DNA of 44,244 nucleotides, taken from NCBI GenBank assembly GCA_016204035.1, contig JACQLN010000007.1, positions 1 to 44,244 on the forward strand, read 5' to 3'. The notes beneath the pieces were generated by a model. That model was not told the origin of the DNA, ran no database searches, and worked only from the letters and a program-made list of their open reading frames with translations. Of this stretch, positions 23,642 through 31,504 are shown one piece after another. How positions within the stretch are numbered: position 1 is the stretch's first letter; each line of letters opens with the position of its first letter. The stretch is from Parcubacteria group bacterium (GTDB lineage Bacteria; Patescibacteriota; Minisyncoccia; JACQLN01). Position numbers and translations under genes: made by a program.

Positions 23642-23744
23642 ATTTTCAAATTTCTAATGACTAATATCTAATTCCTAATCAATATCTAACGACCAAACAC
23701 TTAATAATTTATTTAGTCATTGATTAGGCATTAGTAATTAGAAA
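23642..23744. repeat. AT-rich TCTAATTCCTAAT-type repeat tract
   Basis: The spacer upstream of recA is composed of ATTTCTAATGACTAATATC, AATTCCTAATC and their complements GATTAGGCATTAG and AATTAGAAATTAG, giving a long imperfect inverted repeat. A shorter relative lies at 24417-24468. Confidence 0.7.
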
Positions 23745-24410
23745 TTAGTCATTTTGTTGATATGTTACTCTTCTTATAATTTTTATTTCTTTGCCGAAAC
23801 GGCTGACGGCTTTAATTTCTAAAACATTCAGCCCCGGCAAAAGTTCAACATCCTTCTTAAAAGTCCCGCTGGCTTCGGGATAAACCGATTCGTTATTGAC
23901 CGTAAGCGCGGCGCCCGGCGAAACCCGACCAGCTAGTTCCAAAATTGCGGCCGTGCTGATAACGTCTTCCGTGGACGGGTTTTCCAGATCAAGATTGGGG
24001 CGTTCCAGAATAACTCTAAATTGCCACGAAACATACCCGATTACAAATATAACGGCAACTACGGCCAAAATTTTTCTAAAGGAAACATTTTTTAAAAAAA
24101 CCAACCTATCGAAATTTCGGCTATGGTTCGGACTAACCGGCAAAGCGCAAATTTTATTCCATTCAGTTTCGTATCTAGAAGCAACTTCGGCTTCGTCTAA
24201 ACCCACCGTCTGGGCGTATTTTTTTAGAAAACCCTTAACATATACGCCCGAAGGCAAGTCGCACCATTCGCCTTTTTCTATTTTTTTTAAGTGCTTGGCG
24301 GGAATGCCGGTTTTGGCCGACAAATCGCCAAAACGAAAACGCATAAACTTTCTTCTTTGAACCAAAAAATCGTTCAGTTTAAGATTGTCTTTGGTGGCGG
24401 CAATGGGCAC
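23745..24410 (-). CDS. RodZ-like protein: helix-turn-helix plus membrane segment
   Basis: A 221-residue protein. Residues about 15-95 form a Cro/RodZ-type helix-turn-helix (RFGDLSAKTGIPAKHLKKIE; LPSGVYVKGFLKKYAQTVGLD). A membrane segment follows near 116-137 (ILAVVAVIFVIGYVSWQF). The outer C-terminal part (140-221) has LTVNNESVYPEASGTF, a beta-rich domain. RodZ links MreB to the membrane during rod-shape growth, and two MreB genes are present in the window. It is followed by recA and preceded by ftsK. Confidence 0.85.
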   Translation of the reverse strand: MPIAATKDNLKLNDFLVQRRKFMRFRFGDLSAKTGIPAKHLKKIEKGEWCDLPSGVYVKGFLKKYAQTVGLDEAEVASRYETEWNKICALPVSPNHSRNFDRLVFLKNVSFRKILAVVAVIFVIGYVSWQFRVILERPNLDLENPSTEDVISTAAILELAGRVSPGAALTVNNESVYPEASGTFKKDVELLPGLNVLEIKAVSRFGKEIKIIRRVTYQQND

Positions 24411-24416
24411 ATTGGT

Positions 24417-24468
24417 AAATTTCTAATTTCTAATTCCTAATTTCTAAAATGCTGATCAGATAAATAGA
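24417..24468. repeat. TTTCTAATTCCTAATTTCTA repeat tract
   Basis: Short AT-rich spacer between ftsK and the RodZ-like gene, related to 23642-23744. It also holds CTGATCAG and TAGATCAACTAG words that pair locally. Confidence 0.55.
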
Positions 24469-26757
24469 TCAACTAGAAATTGCTGATTTCTCGCCTCCAT
24501 TATCCGGCCCATTAACTCCTGTGTCAACCCGACCAATAAGAACCTCTCTGGGCTTGGCGCCTTCACCTGGCCCTATTAGGCCTTGGGCTTCTAAAATATC
24601 CAGCAATCGGGCGGCCCGCGCGTAACCCACGCGCAACCGGCGTTGTAAAAGTGAAGCCGAGGCCTTGCCGGCCTGCATAATCGCCTCTTTGGCGGAAGGC
24701 AAAAGTTCATCTTCGTCTTCGTTTTCATCTACCCTATCAAAATCCACAGCCAAAGAAGTTTTACCTGACCCAAACGAAACTGAGGGGCTGCCGGCTACGG
24801 CTTTTTCCAAACCCAGGGCCTCGTCAGGATTAACATCGGGAGCGTCTTCGGGCAAATTGGATTTTATAAAGCCGACCACTTTTTTAACTTCTTTTTCCGA
24901 AACATAAGTGCCTTGGATTCTTTTGGGTTTGCCGGAATCGGCCGACACAAAAAGCATATCGCCCGAACCCAACAATTTTTCGGCGCCGGCCAAGTCTAAA
25001 ATAGTGCGCGAATCTATTTGCGAAGCCACCGCGAAAGCCGCGCGGGTGGTGATGTTGGCTTTGATCAAACCCGTAATAACCTCCACCGAAGGCCGCTGGG
25101 TGGCTAAAACCAAATGTATACCCACCGCCCGGGCCATCTGGGCCAAGCGCACCACCGCGCCTTCTATTTCCCGGCCGTAAGCGGCCATCAAATCGGCCAA
25201 CTCATCAATTATTATTACCAAGTAGGGCATTAAATCTTCACCTTTTTTGGCGTTGACTTGCGAATTATAGCCGGCAATATCCCTGACGCCTTTTTCCGAA
25301 AGCGCCGTGTAGCGGCGTTCCATTTCCGAAACCGACCACTTAAGCGCCGAGACGACTTTTTTGGGTTCCACCACCACCGGAGTCAGTAAATGAGGTATGC
25401 CGTTGTAAAGCGTCAGTTCCACCCGTTTGGGGTCCACCATAATGAAGCGCAAGATTTCGGGTGAATGCTGATACAGTAAATTGATAATCATGGAATTGAT
25501 GGCCACGCTTTTGCCCGAACCGGTGGCTCCGGCGATCAATAGATGGGGCATCTTGGTTAAAGTAGCCCAAACGGAACGCCCGGAAACGTCTTTGCCTAAA
25601 CCGATGTTAAGAAAGTTTTTTTGTTCCGATTGATCAAAAGATTGGAGCATGCCTTTTAAGCGGACCACCATGGATTTATGATTGGGAATTTCTATGCCCA
25701 CCAAAGATTTTCCCGGAATAGGCGCTTCTATTCTTATGGGATGCACCGCCAAGGCCAAAGAAAGATCGTTTTGCAACGCAGTGATTTTGGCCAGCTTGAC
25801 TCCAGTAGCCGGTTTCAAGGTAAATTGGGTTACCGCCGGACCGATGTTAACTTCGGACATTTCCACGGGTATGCCAAAGTTCTCCAAAGTTTTTTGGATG
25901 ATTACGGCATTGGCTTTAATATCGCCGGTGACCGGCATGGCGCCCTCGTCTTCCAATAAATCCACCGGCGGAAATTTATAACCGCCGGCTAAAGGCAAAA
26001 CATTGAACCCGAGCGTTCCTTCTTGTTTTTTTACGGCGGGTTCGGCGGGTTTAACCGGCGCGGTTTGGGGAGAATTTATGGTTACTGTCTCTACCGCCGG
26101 TTTAGGCGGTTCTATTTTTTTAACGGCCGACAGTTTGGTTTTATTGGCGAGAGTGGCCATTTTAGTCACCAACCCTTTTTCTAAAACCAGTTTTCTTTCG
26201 GGAACCATTTCGCCGGCTTCATCGGGCTTAAAAGTGATTTTTTCTTTTATTTGATCTTTTAAGGGAATGCGGAACGAAATTAAAATAGCCGAAAAAAAGA
26301 AGGCCGCAAAAAATATAAAAGAACCCCAGAAACCAAAAAGATACAAAAACGGCCAGCCAACGTAATAACCCGTTTCGCCGCCGGCATGGTTTTTGGACAA
26401 CAACTCAATAATTCCCAGAAAACTTAAAATCAACACCGCTCCGCCCACTATGGTTGAACCCAGTATCTTCTTTTTTTCGGAAAAAAGAATAAAAACCGCC
26501 ATCAAGAAAAACGTTAATGGCACAAAAAAACTGCCCGCGCCGAAAAGATATCCGGCGCCGTCGGTTATGGCTTGGGAAAACGATCCGGACAGGCCGAAAA
26601 AAGACAGGGTGGTAACCAAAGATAAAGCTAAAAGGATAATACCCACCACGCTCCGTTTGACGCTTGATTCCAAATGGAGCCAAGAAGACGATTTTTTTGA
26701 CCGGCGCTGTATTTTTCTGTCTGACTTTGAAAATTCTTTGTCGTTGAATGCGGGCAT
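24469..26757 (-). CDS. ftsK: DNA translocase FtsK
   Basis: A 762-residue translocase. The N-terminal about 170 residues hold four membrane segments (for example GIILLALSLVTTLSFFGLSG). A Pro/Ala/Lys linker leads to the motor, with Walker A IAGATGSGKSVAINSMI, Walker B YLVIIIDELADLM and the LATQRPSVEVITGLIKANI region. The C-terminal gamma domain (LLQRRLRVGYARAARLLDIL) reads DNA polarity. It pumps chromosome ends through the division septum and activates dimer resolution. The linker is much shorter than in E. coli, as in SpoIIIE-like forms. Confidence 0.97.
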   Translation of the reverse strand: MPAFNDKEFSKSDRKIQRRSKKSSSWLHLESSVKRSVVGIILLALSLVTTLSFFGLSGSFSQAITDGAGYLFGAGSFFVPLTFFLMAVFILFSEKKKILGSTIVGGAVLILSFLGIIELLSKNHAGGETGYYVGWPFLYLFGFWGSFIFFAAFFFSAILISFRIPLKDQIKEKITFKPDEAGEMVPERKLVLEKGLVTKMATLANKTKLSAVKKIEPPKPAVETVTINSPQTAPVKPAEPAVKKQEGTLGFNVLPLAGGYKFPPVDLLEDEGAMPVTGDIKANAVIIQKTLENFGIPVEMSEVNIGPAVTQFTLKPATGVKLAKITALQNDLSLALAVHPIRIEAPIPGKSLVGIEIPNHKSMVVRLKGMLQSFDQSEQKNFLNIGLGKDVSGRSVWATLTKMPHLLIAGATGSGKSVAINSMIINLLYQHSPEILRFIMVDPKRVELTLYNGIPHLLTPVVVEPKKVVSALKWSVSEMERRYTALSEKGVRDIAGYNSQVNAKKGEDLMPYLVIIIDELADLMAAYGREIEGAVVRLAQMARAVGIHLVLATQRPSVEVITGLIKANITTRAAFAVASQIDSRTILDLAGAEKLLGSGDMLFVSADSGKPKRIQGTYVSEKEVKKVVGFIKSNLPEDAPDVNPDEALGLEKAVAGSPSVSFGSGKTSLAVDFDRVDENEDEDELLPSAKEAIMQAGKASASLLQRRLRVGYARAARLLDILEAQGLIGPGEGAKPREVLIGRVDTGVNGPDNGGEKSAISS

Positions 26758-26826
26758 TTTAGATAGGATGATACGGAAAAATCATACCATATAAAAAAAC
26801 CGAGCAACAGCCCGGTAACATCAAAG

Positions 26827-26855
26827 TTGACAAACTTTTAGCTATAGATTAAGAT
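26827..26855 (+). promoter_or_regulatory. Promoter of the small RNA-tRNA unit
   Basis: Consensus -35 TTGACA (26827-26832), 17-base spacer, -10 TAAGAT (26850-26855). It fires away from ftsK into the folded RNA and tRNA. Confidence 0.75.
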
Positions 26856-26871
26856 GGTTTTCTGTTCTTTA

Positions 26872-26954
26872 GGGGCGGTGCGGCGTGAGCCTCCTCTGGA
26901 CAGCCGGGGAAACCCTGCTGAAGATGGTATAAGTAAACCCATCCCCGCCCACCA
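26872..26954 (+). ncRNA. Small folded RNA of about 83 nt ending in CCA, unidentified
   Basis: The ends pair as GGGCGG with CCGCCC, followed by ACCA, like a tRNA acceptor. Between lie three hairpins: GGC-GTGA-GCC, CAGC-C-GGG-GAAA-CCC-T-GCTG, and GATGG-loop-CCATC with an 11-base loop. The outline resembles a cloverleaf, but there is no GTTCRA T-loop and no normal anticodon arm. SRP RNA was considered because of size and a GGAA tetraloop, but the domain IV AGCAG strand is missing. It shares a promoter with the tRNA seven bases downstream. Confidence 0.55.
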
Positions 26955-26961
26955 ATTGTGT

Positions 26962-27059
26962 TCCGCGGTAGCTCAGAGTGTTGAAGGTACCTCTTCAACC
27001 GGCAGAGCCGCCAGCCGCGAGCTGGCAGGTCGGTGGTTCAAGTCCACCCCGCGGAACCA
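26962..27059 (+). tRNA. tRNA with anticodon GCG (Arg?), with D-loop insertion
   Basis: Acceptor TCCGCGG (26962-26968) pairs with CCGCGGA (27049-27055); discriminator A and encoded CCA follow. D stem GCTC/GAGC; anticodon stem GCCAG/CTGGC with loop CCGCGAG (27015-27021), anticodon GCG at 27017-27019; variable AGGTC; T arm GGTGG-TTCAAGT-CCACC. Two oddities: position 33 is C, not the near-universal U, and the D-loop carries a 7-bp hairpin, GTTGAAG with CTTCAAC, making the RNA 98 nt. The acceptor and T-side resemble tRNA-Asn, so the Arg assignment from the anticodon is tentative. It may be a degenerate tRNA. Confidence 0.75.
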
Positions 27060-27064
27060 ATCCC

Positions 27065-27096
27065 CCCTCCGGCGTCACCGCGTCGGAGGGATTTTT
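27065..27096 (+). terminator. Terminator of the small RNA-tRNA unit
   Basis: CCCTCCG pairs with CGGAGGG across a 12-base loop, followed by ATTTTTAA. Confidence 0.85.
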
Positions 27097-27112
27097 AATC
27101 ACCTGTCTTTAG

Positions 27113-27142
27113 AAAGGGCGGTCCTTCCCATAAATTTCCTAA
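27113..27142. repeat. REP-like end of the transposase element, left
   Basis: AGGGCGGTCCTT followed by CCCATAAATTTCCTAAG. The latter is the inverse of the right-end CTTAGGAAATTTATGGG. It overlaps the last codons of the transposase gene. Confidence 0.8.
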
Positions 27143-27816
27143 GAATTTTCATTATTTTTATAAGAAAGCCAGTCAAAAACAAAATCTTTGAAGATTCTCT
27201 TTGAACCAAAATAATCCGGAAAAACTTCAGTATTCAAAATTTTCCTTTCCAATCTTTCAATACCAATATAATCAAAATAACTTGAGTAACTGTAATCACT
27301 CAAAAATTTCTGCGCAGCAAAACTATTCTTAATACCAATCTCTTTCCAGTTAGATTCTATCAATTTAATAGGATTCAAATGTATGTAGGCGAAAACATAC
27401 TTTAAATATTCATCTTTACTAATATGTTTTGCCTGAAACCTGCTTTGAAACAAGGAGCCGTCGCGCTCATATTTTTTATTGAAATACATAGAATAGCCAG
27501 TGGATACTTTACCCATAAATTTAGAAACACCTCCGACTTCTGTTTCTTTTACAAGTAAATGAAAATGATTCGGCATGAGTACATAAGCGCCTAGAGCAGT
27601 AATAAGGTCACCAGTATCTATGGACAGAATATCCCGGAAGGACCGCCCTTCCTGAATATGCTCTGCAATATCAACAGGATTGTTGCTATTGCAGAGATAA
27701 AGAAGCATTAAAAAACGTCTATAATCCATATCTGAACCAAATATAAACCTCTTATCTACACCCCGATTATAGATGTGATAATATTCATCCAAAGAAAAAT
27801 CAAAACCACGTTCCAT
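27139..27816 (-). CDS. REP-associated tyrosine transposase (Y1, IS200-like)
   Basis: A 225-residue HUH single-strand transposase. Its opening EYYHIYNRGVDKRFIF is characteristic, the HUH motif is MPNHFHLLVKE near residue 93, and the catalytic Tyr region is STGYSMYFNKKYERDGSLFQ, then RFQAKHISKDEYLKYVFAYI with HLNPI. Such RAYT proteins cut and move REP hairpins. Inverted repeats with an AGGGCGGTCCTT core lie at both ends, and the same core occurs once inside the gene (about 27640-27655). It appears complete. Confidence 0.92.
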   Translation of the reverse strand: MERGFDFSLDEYYHIYNRGVDKRFIFGSDMDYRRFLMLLYLCNSNNPVDIAEHIQEGRSFRDILSIDTGDLITALGAYVLMPNHFHLLVKETEVGGVSKFMGKVSTGYSMYFNKKYERDGSLFQSRFQAKHISKDEYLKYVFAYIHLNPIKLIESNWKEIGIKNSFAAQKFLSDYSYSSYFDYIGIERLERKILNTEVFPDYFGSKRIFKDFVFDWLSYKNNENS

Positions 27817-27831
27817 ATAACCTATTATAAT

Positions 27832-27866
27832 CCCTTAGGAAATTTATGGGAAGGGCGGTCCTTTTT
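27832..27866. repeat. REP-like end of the transposase element, right
   Basis: CTTAGGAAATTTATGGGAAG followed by GGCGGTCCTTTTT. It is the inverted partner of 27113-27142. AAGGGCGGTCCTT is itself a near-palindrome and a possible hairpin target. Confidence 0.8.
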
Positions 27867-27869
27867 AGA

Positions 27870-28484
27870 TTATGGAACAAATTCCGGGCCTTTGTCTTTG
27901 TAGGCCTTGATGAACTTTTTTATGCGCGCTGCGTCAAAATAATCAAATTTATCCAAACGCCCCCAAGCGGCCAAAGCAATCGGCGAATCGTTGGCCGAAC
28001 GGGGCGATAAAACAATTTTTCTTTTGTATTCCCCGGCCAAGCGTTTAAGATTATCCACCAGTTCGCTTGGAACATCGGGTCTATAGGTTATCCAAATGCC
28101 GCCGTGCTCCAGGTTATGAATCACGTTTTGATCTATCAACTCTTCATTATAGCTACCCCACTCCGTAGTTTGACCATAATGCCAGCCCGAGACCGGCGGA
28201 TTGGAAAGATAGATGCCCGGGATTGGCTGGCCCGGTTGAATATGCTCGGCCGGTTGAATAGGCACGGCCTCGCCGGGCTTATCGGCCTCTGATTTTTTAG
28301 CCCACAAATACGCGCCCCAAACCAAGGCCGCCAAAATCAAAACCGAAACGATCCATTTTAATAATTTCTTTCTTTTGCGCGAGGTCTCAAAACCGGCCCG
28401 GATATTTTCTTCTTCCTGGCGCCTTAGTTCCCTGCGATCTTTTTTAGACAACTCTGTCTGTGATTCTTGTGGTTGTTCTTCCAT
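27870..28484 (-). CDS. DUF3105 family membrane-anchored protein
   Basis: A 204-residue protein. A charged N-terminus (KKDRRELRRQEEENIRAGFE) is followed by one membrane segment (about 45-63, WIVSVLILAALVWGAYLWA). The outer domain has the DUF3105 pattern: NPPVSGWHYGQTTEWGSYNE, VIHNLEHGGIWITYRP and IALAAWGRLDKFD. Conserved His and Tyr residues suggest a metal or cofactor role, but function is unknown. It lies next to the DsbA-like thiol oxidoreductase, which supports a role outside the membrane. Confidence 0.9.
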   Translation of the reverse strand: MEEQPQESQTELSKKDRRELRRQEEENIRAGFETSRKRKKLLKWIVSVLILAALVWGAYLWAKKSEADKPGEAVPIQPAEHIQPGQPIPGIYLSNPPVSGWHYGQTTEWGSYNEELIDQNVIHNLEHGGIWITYRPDVPSELVDNLKRLAGEYKRKIVLSPRSANDSPIALAAWGRLDKFDYFDAARIKKFIKAYKDKGPEFVP

Positions 28485-28490
28485 GGACCA

Positions 28491-28692
28491 AGCGACACTA
28501 ATTATAGGGGGAATAAGTTCCGGCGCGGTTCTGCGAACGAGCGGGCATGGTTCCCCGAGGCCTGCCGAGGGGAGAGCGAGAGAGCAGTACCAGTGAGCGA
28601 GCTCGCTGGGTGAGCGAACGATAGCAGGAACTTATTCCCCTGAAACTACGAATAATTAGTAAATTCGTGTGCATTCGCATATTGGTGTCGCT
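28491..28692. repeat. GCGACACTAAT element carrying a nested inverted-repeat element
   Basis: The outer arms AGCGACACTAAT and ATTGGTGTCGCT match 32892-32973. Between the left arm and the TACGAATAATTAGTAAATTC part lies an extra unit (28507-28641) closed by GGGGAATAAGTTCC/GGAACTTATTCCCC with a GC-rich interior (GCGAGCTCGC, CCGAGGCCTGCCGAGG). The unit is absent from the other copy, so it looks inserted. Confidence 0.8.
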
Positions 28693-29383
28693 ATTTTAGA
28701 TATTTTTCAATAACATTCTTAAAACCGGTAAATGGATCGGCTTGGTTGACCCCTTCAACCAGTTCGCCGTTTATAAATGTGGCCGGCGTGCCGTTAACAC
28801 CCACCGAACGGCCGTAATCGGTATCGTCTTTGACGGCCTGGGTATATTTACCGCCATCTAAACAAGCGTCAAATACCGCTTGATCCAAACCCAACTCTCC
28901 GGCAAACTTTTTAAGATTATCTTTAACAAAAGCGCCTTGGTTCTCGCCGTTTTGGCGGTTAAACAAAACATCGTGATACTGCCAAAACTTGCCCTGGTCG
29001 TTGGCGCAACGAGCCGCCTCGGCCGCCCAAAAAGATTCCGGCCCCAAAAAGGCAAAATCGCGCCAAACCATTTTAACTTGCCCATTTTTTATGTATTGGT
29101 CGCGCAGGATCGGTTCAACTTGCTGAAAAAACAACTCACAAAAAGGGCATTGGTAATCGCCAAATTCCACTGCAGTAACCTTGGCATCGTCATTACCCAG
29201 CACCGGCAAATCGCCCAGTTCAACTTTTATAGGTTTGGCTCCGCCGACGGTGGCGGTGGTATCAATATTGCCGCTGCCCCTAAACCAAACCGCGCCGGCC
29301 ACTAACAGCCCAGCCACCACAATAGACATCGGCACCGAAAAAGAACTTTTAGTTGGTTGATTATTTGTTTCTTGCGGCTCCAT
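28691..29383 (-). CDS. DsbA-like thioredoxin-fold oxidoreductase, membrane-anchored
   Basis: A 230-residue protein with an N-terminal membrane anchor (FSVPMSIVVAGLLVAGAVWF) and an outer thioredoxin domain. The active site is FGDYQCPFCELFFQ (CPFC). A helical insert (AAEAARCANDQGKFWQYHDV) and the cis-Pro loop GVNGTPATFING match DsbA/BdbD (Thioredoxin_4). It should form or isomerise disulfides in exported proteins. The end of a GCGACAC repeat supplies part of its stop codon. Confidence 0.92.
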   Translation of the reverse strand: MEPQETNNQPTKSSFSVPMSIVVAGLLVAGAVWFRGSGNIDTTATVGGAKPIKVELGDLPVLGNDDAKVTAVEFGDYQCPFCELFFQQVEPILRDQYIKNGQVKMVWRDFAFLGPESFWAAEAARCANDQGKFWQYHDVLFNRQNGENQGAFVKDNLKKFAGELGLDQAVFDACLDGGKYTQAVKDDTDYGRSVGVNGTPATFINGELVEGVNQADPFTGFKNVIEKYLK

Positions 29384-29446
29384 AATTTTATTTTAAGTTT
29401 AATTATTATTGCCTGAATGTTAGCAGATTAAATGCGGCCAGGCAAA

Positions 29447-29522
29447 CCCCGTTAGAAATAAGCCCCGAGGTTGCGGCGGGGCTGACGCCGTACCTTTTAG
29501 GTAAGGCGTATTTCTAACGGGG
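29447..29522. repeat. Three-way-junction intergenic element
   Basis: Outer stem CCCCGTTAGAAATA/TATTTCTAACGGGG (14 perfect pairs) encloses two hairpins, AGCCCC/GGGGCT and CGCC-GTACCT/AGGTAA-GGCG. It ends four bases before the mreC stop codon and lies between mreC and the DsbA-like gene. Confidence 0.85.
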
Positions 29523-29526
29523 CAAA

Positions 29527-30321
29527 TTATTCGGAAATTATCACAAACACCTGTTTTAAGTCGCGCAAATTAAAAAACGGCCGCACCGACGATTTTTGAA
29601 ACGGCGAAGCAGCGTCCCGAGCAACCTTAACCACTTCCCCTACTAAAAGGCCCCTTCTAAAAACTCCCTCCAGACCGGACGTCAACAAAATCTGACCGGC
29701 CTTTAATTGCGCCTCTTTAAGCACTAAATCTAAAGTTAAAGCGCCACTGGCCGAACCGCTGACTACGCCTTTTATTTGGTCATCTTCAGAGGTTGCGGTT
29801 ACACGACTTTTAGACGAAGTTATCAATAATACTTGGCTTTCCTTTTGGCCCACATCCTTAATTTGGCCTACTAATATGTTACCCGGAAGAACCACCGTGT
29901 CATTAACCGTTAAACCATCCCTTTGGCCTTTGTCTATAACCAATGAATCGGCGGCCTGGAAAGGATCAAAAGAAAGAATTGCGCCTAAAACCATTCTGCG
30001 GCTGCCTTCTTTTTTTAAGTCCAGGGCCTGTCTTAAAAATTCGTTTTCCCGACTCACCCCTAATAATTTGAAATACTCGCCTCTAAAAAAATCGCGCTGG
30101 TTTTTCAAAAACAAGTTTTCCCGAATCACCCCTCTTACCCCAAAAACATTCTTAAAAAGAAAAAATCCTTCTTCTCCCCAACGTTCAACCGTTCCGGTAA
30201 CCGGACTCACGGTCCAGCGGCGAACCAAATTGACGGTAGAATCAAAAAAACCGACTCGGTCCAAAAAGAACAGGGCCAGAAAAGTTAATAAAAATAAAAA
30301 TATTTTCTGCCACCTAAACAT
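29527..30321 (-). CDS. mreC: Rod shape-determining protein MreC
   Basis: A 264-residue protein: a membrane segment near residues 6-24 (IFLFLLTFLALFFLDRVGFF), a coiled-coil stretch (about 65-105, LFLKNQRDFFRGEYFKLLG) and a beta-rich outer domain with VIDKGQRDGLTVNDTVVLPG and LITSSKSRVTATSEDD, the usual MreC signatures. It links MreB to the wall-synthesis machinery. It follows mreB in the same direction, separated by a family A repeat. Confidence 0.9.
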   Translation of the reverse strand: MFRWQKIFLFLLTFLALFFLDRVGFFDSTVNLVRRWTVSPVTGTVERWGEEGFFLFKNVFGVRGVIRENLFLKNQRDFFRGEYFKLLGVSRENEFLRQALDLKKEGSRRMVLGAILSFDPFQAADSLVIDKGQRDGLTVNDTVVLPGNILVGQIKDVGQKESQVLLITSSKSRVTATSEDDQIKGVVSGSASGALTLDLVLKEAQLKAGQILLTSGLEGVFRRGLLVGEVVKVARDAASPFQKSSVRPFFNLRDLKQVFVIISE

Positions 30322-30331
30322 AATAAGCGGA

Positions 30332-30428
30332 GTAGATTACCGCCGAGCGACTTCAAGGAGGTTCCAGTTAAATTATAAAGAGGGAGGATGGAAGAGCCCC
30401 TCCTTGCAGGAGCGAGGCGGAAATCTAC
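30332..30428. repeat. Structured intergenic repeat, family A, copy 3
   Basis: Outer stem GTAGATTACCGCC with GGCGGAAATCTAC (12 of 13 pairs), different from all other copies; inner CAAGGAGG/CCTCCTTG and TTCCA/TGGAA as in copy 2. It lies in the mreB-mreC spacer. Confidence 0.9.
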
Positions 30429-30442
30429 GAAGCAATGTAATT

Positions 30443-31504
30443 TTACTCTTTGGGCGTAGTTGCATACTCTTTGGCGGCTAAAAGTTCGCGGTATTTTTCG
30501 GTTTCTTCCAGCACAATGCCGGTGCCGCGAGCCACCGCGGTCAACGGGTCTTCGGCCACTTTTACGGCAATGCCGGTTTCTTTGTTTATCAATTCGTCTA
30601 TGCCTCTTAACAAACTGCCGCCGCCGGCCAGCACAATACCCCGCTTCATAATATCGCTTAAAAGTTCCGGCGGGGTTTGCTCCACTATCTCGCGCACCAC
30701 ATCCACCAAAGTTTTTACCGATTTCGTTATAGCTCTTTTCACTTCTTTAGACGTAACCACCACTTCTTTAGGCAGACCGGTAATAAGATCGCGGCCGCGC
30801 ATGGTGGTTTCCAGCTTTTCATTCAGATCCACCACGGCCGCCACCGCTATTTTAACATCCTCGGCCGTGCGCGGGCCTAAAAGCAAGTTGTATTCATCGC
30901 GGGCCAGCTGGATAATATCTTCATTCAGCCGTTCGCCGGCCACCCTTAAACTGCGCACGGCCACCAAACCGCCCAAAGATATCACCGCCACCTCGGTGGT
31001 GCCGCCGCCAATGTCCACAATCATGTTGCCCAGGGCCTCCTGAACCGGCAAGCGCGCGCCTAAAGCCGCGGCCACCGGCTCTTCTATAAGCATAACCTCC
31101 CGCGCGCCGGCGTTGCGGGCCGCTTCTTCCACCGCTTTTTTTTCCACCTCGGTTACGCCGGAAGGAATGCCTATCACCACCCGCGGCCGGGGCACCATAT
31201 AAAAAGAGTCGCCGTGGACTTTCTGAAAAAAATACTTAAGCATCTGTTCGGTAATATCAAAATCGGAAATCACGCCGTCCACCAGCGGTTTTACGGCGGC
31301 AATATGCCCGGGCGTGCGGCCGACCATTTTTCTGGCCTCGCGACCTATGGCTAAAATTTGTCCGGTCTTTTTGTTAATTGCCACCAACGAGGGCTCGTTA
31401 ATGACAATACCCCGGCCCTTAACATAAACAAGGGTGTTGACCGTTCCCAGATCAACACCGATGTCTTTGGCAAAATGACCAAACAGTCTATTGAGTAGAT
31501 ACAT
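30443..31504 (-). CDS. mreB: Rod shape-determining protein MreB (copy 1)
   Basis: A 353-residue actin-like ATPase. Phosphate 1 is IGVDLGTVNTLVYV, phosphate 2 MIVDIGGGTTEVAVISLGG, adenosine site ITLAGG-like IVLAGGGSLLRGIDELI. MYLLNRLFGHFAKDIG is a likely membrane-binding amphipathic start. An upstream in-frame ATG (31537) adds 11 residues encoded by an AT-rich repeat, so the ATG at 31504 is preferred. It heads mreB-mreC. A second MreB gene lies at 38.4 kb. Confidence 0.95.
   Translation of the reverse strand: MYLLNRLFGHFAKDIGVDLGTVNTLVYVKGRGIVINEPSLVAINKKTGQILAIGREARKMVGRTPGHIAAVKPLVDGVISDFDITEQMLKYFFQKVHGDSFYMVPRPRVVIGIPSGVTEVEKKAVEEAARNAGAREVMLIEEPVAAALGARLPVQEALGNMIVDIGGGTTEVAVISLGGLVAVRSLRVAGERLNEDIIQLARDEYNLLLGPRTAEDVKIAVAAVVDLNEKLETTMRGRDLITGLPKEVVVTSKEVKRAITKSVKTLVDVVREIVEQTPPELLSDIMKRGIVLAGGGSLLRGIDELINKETGIAVKVAEDPLTAVARGTGIVLEETEKYRELLAAKEYATTPKE

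Noticed and set aside
26872..26954. 4.5S/SRP RNA
   Set aside because: Size and tetraloop fit, but the conserved domain IV strands (GGTCAGG and AGCAGCC) are absent and the stem is fully paired instead.
26854..27204. A 116-residue plus-strand protein
   Set aside because: The frame runs through the folded RNA, the tRNA and its terminator.
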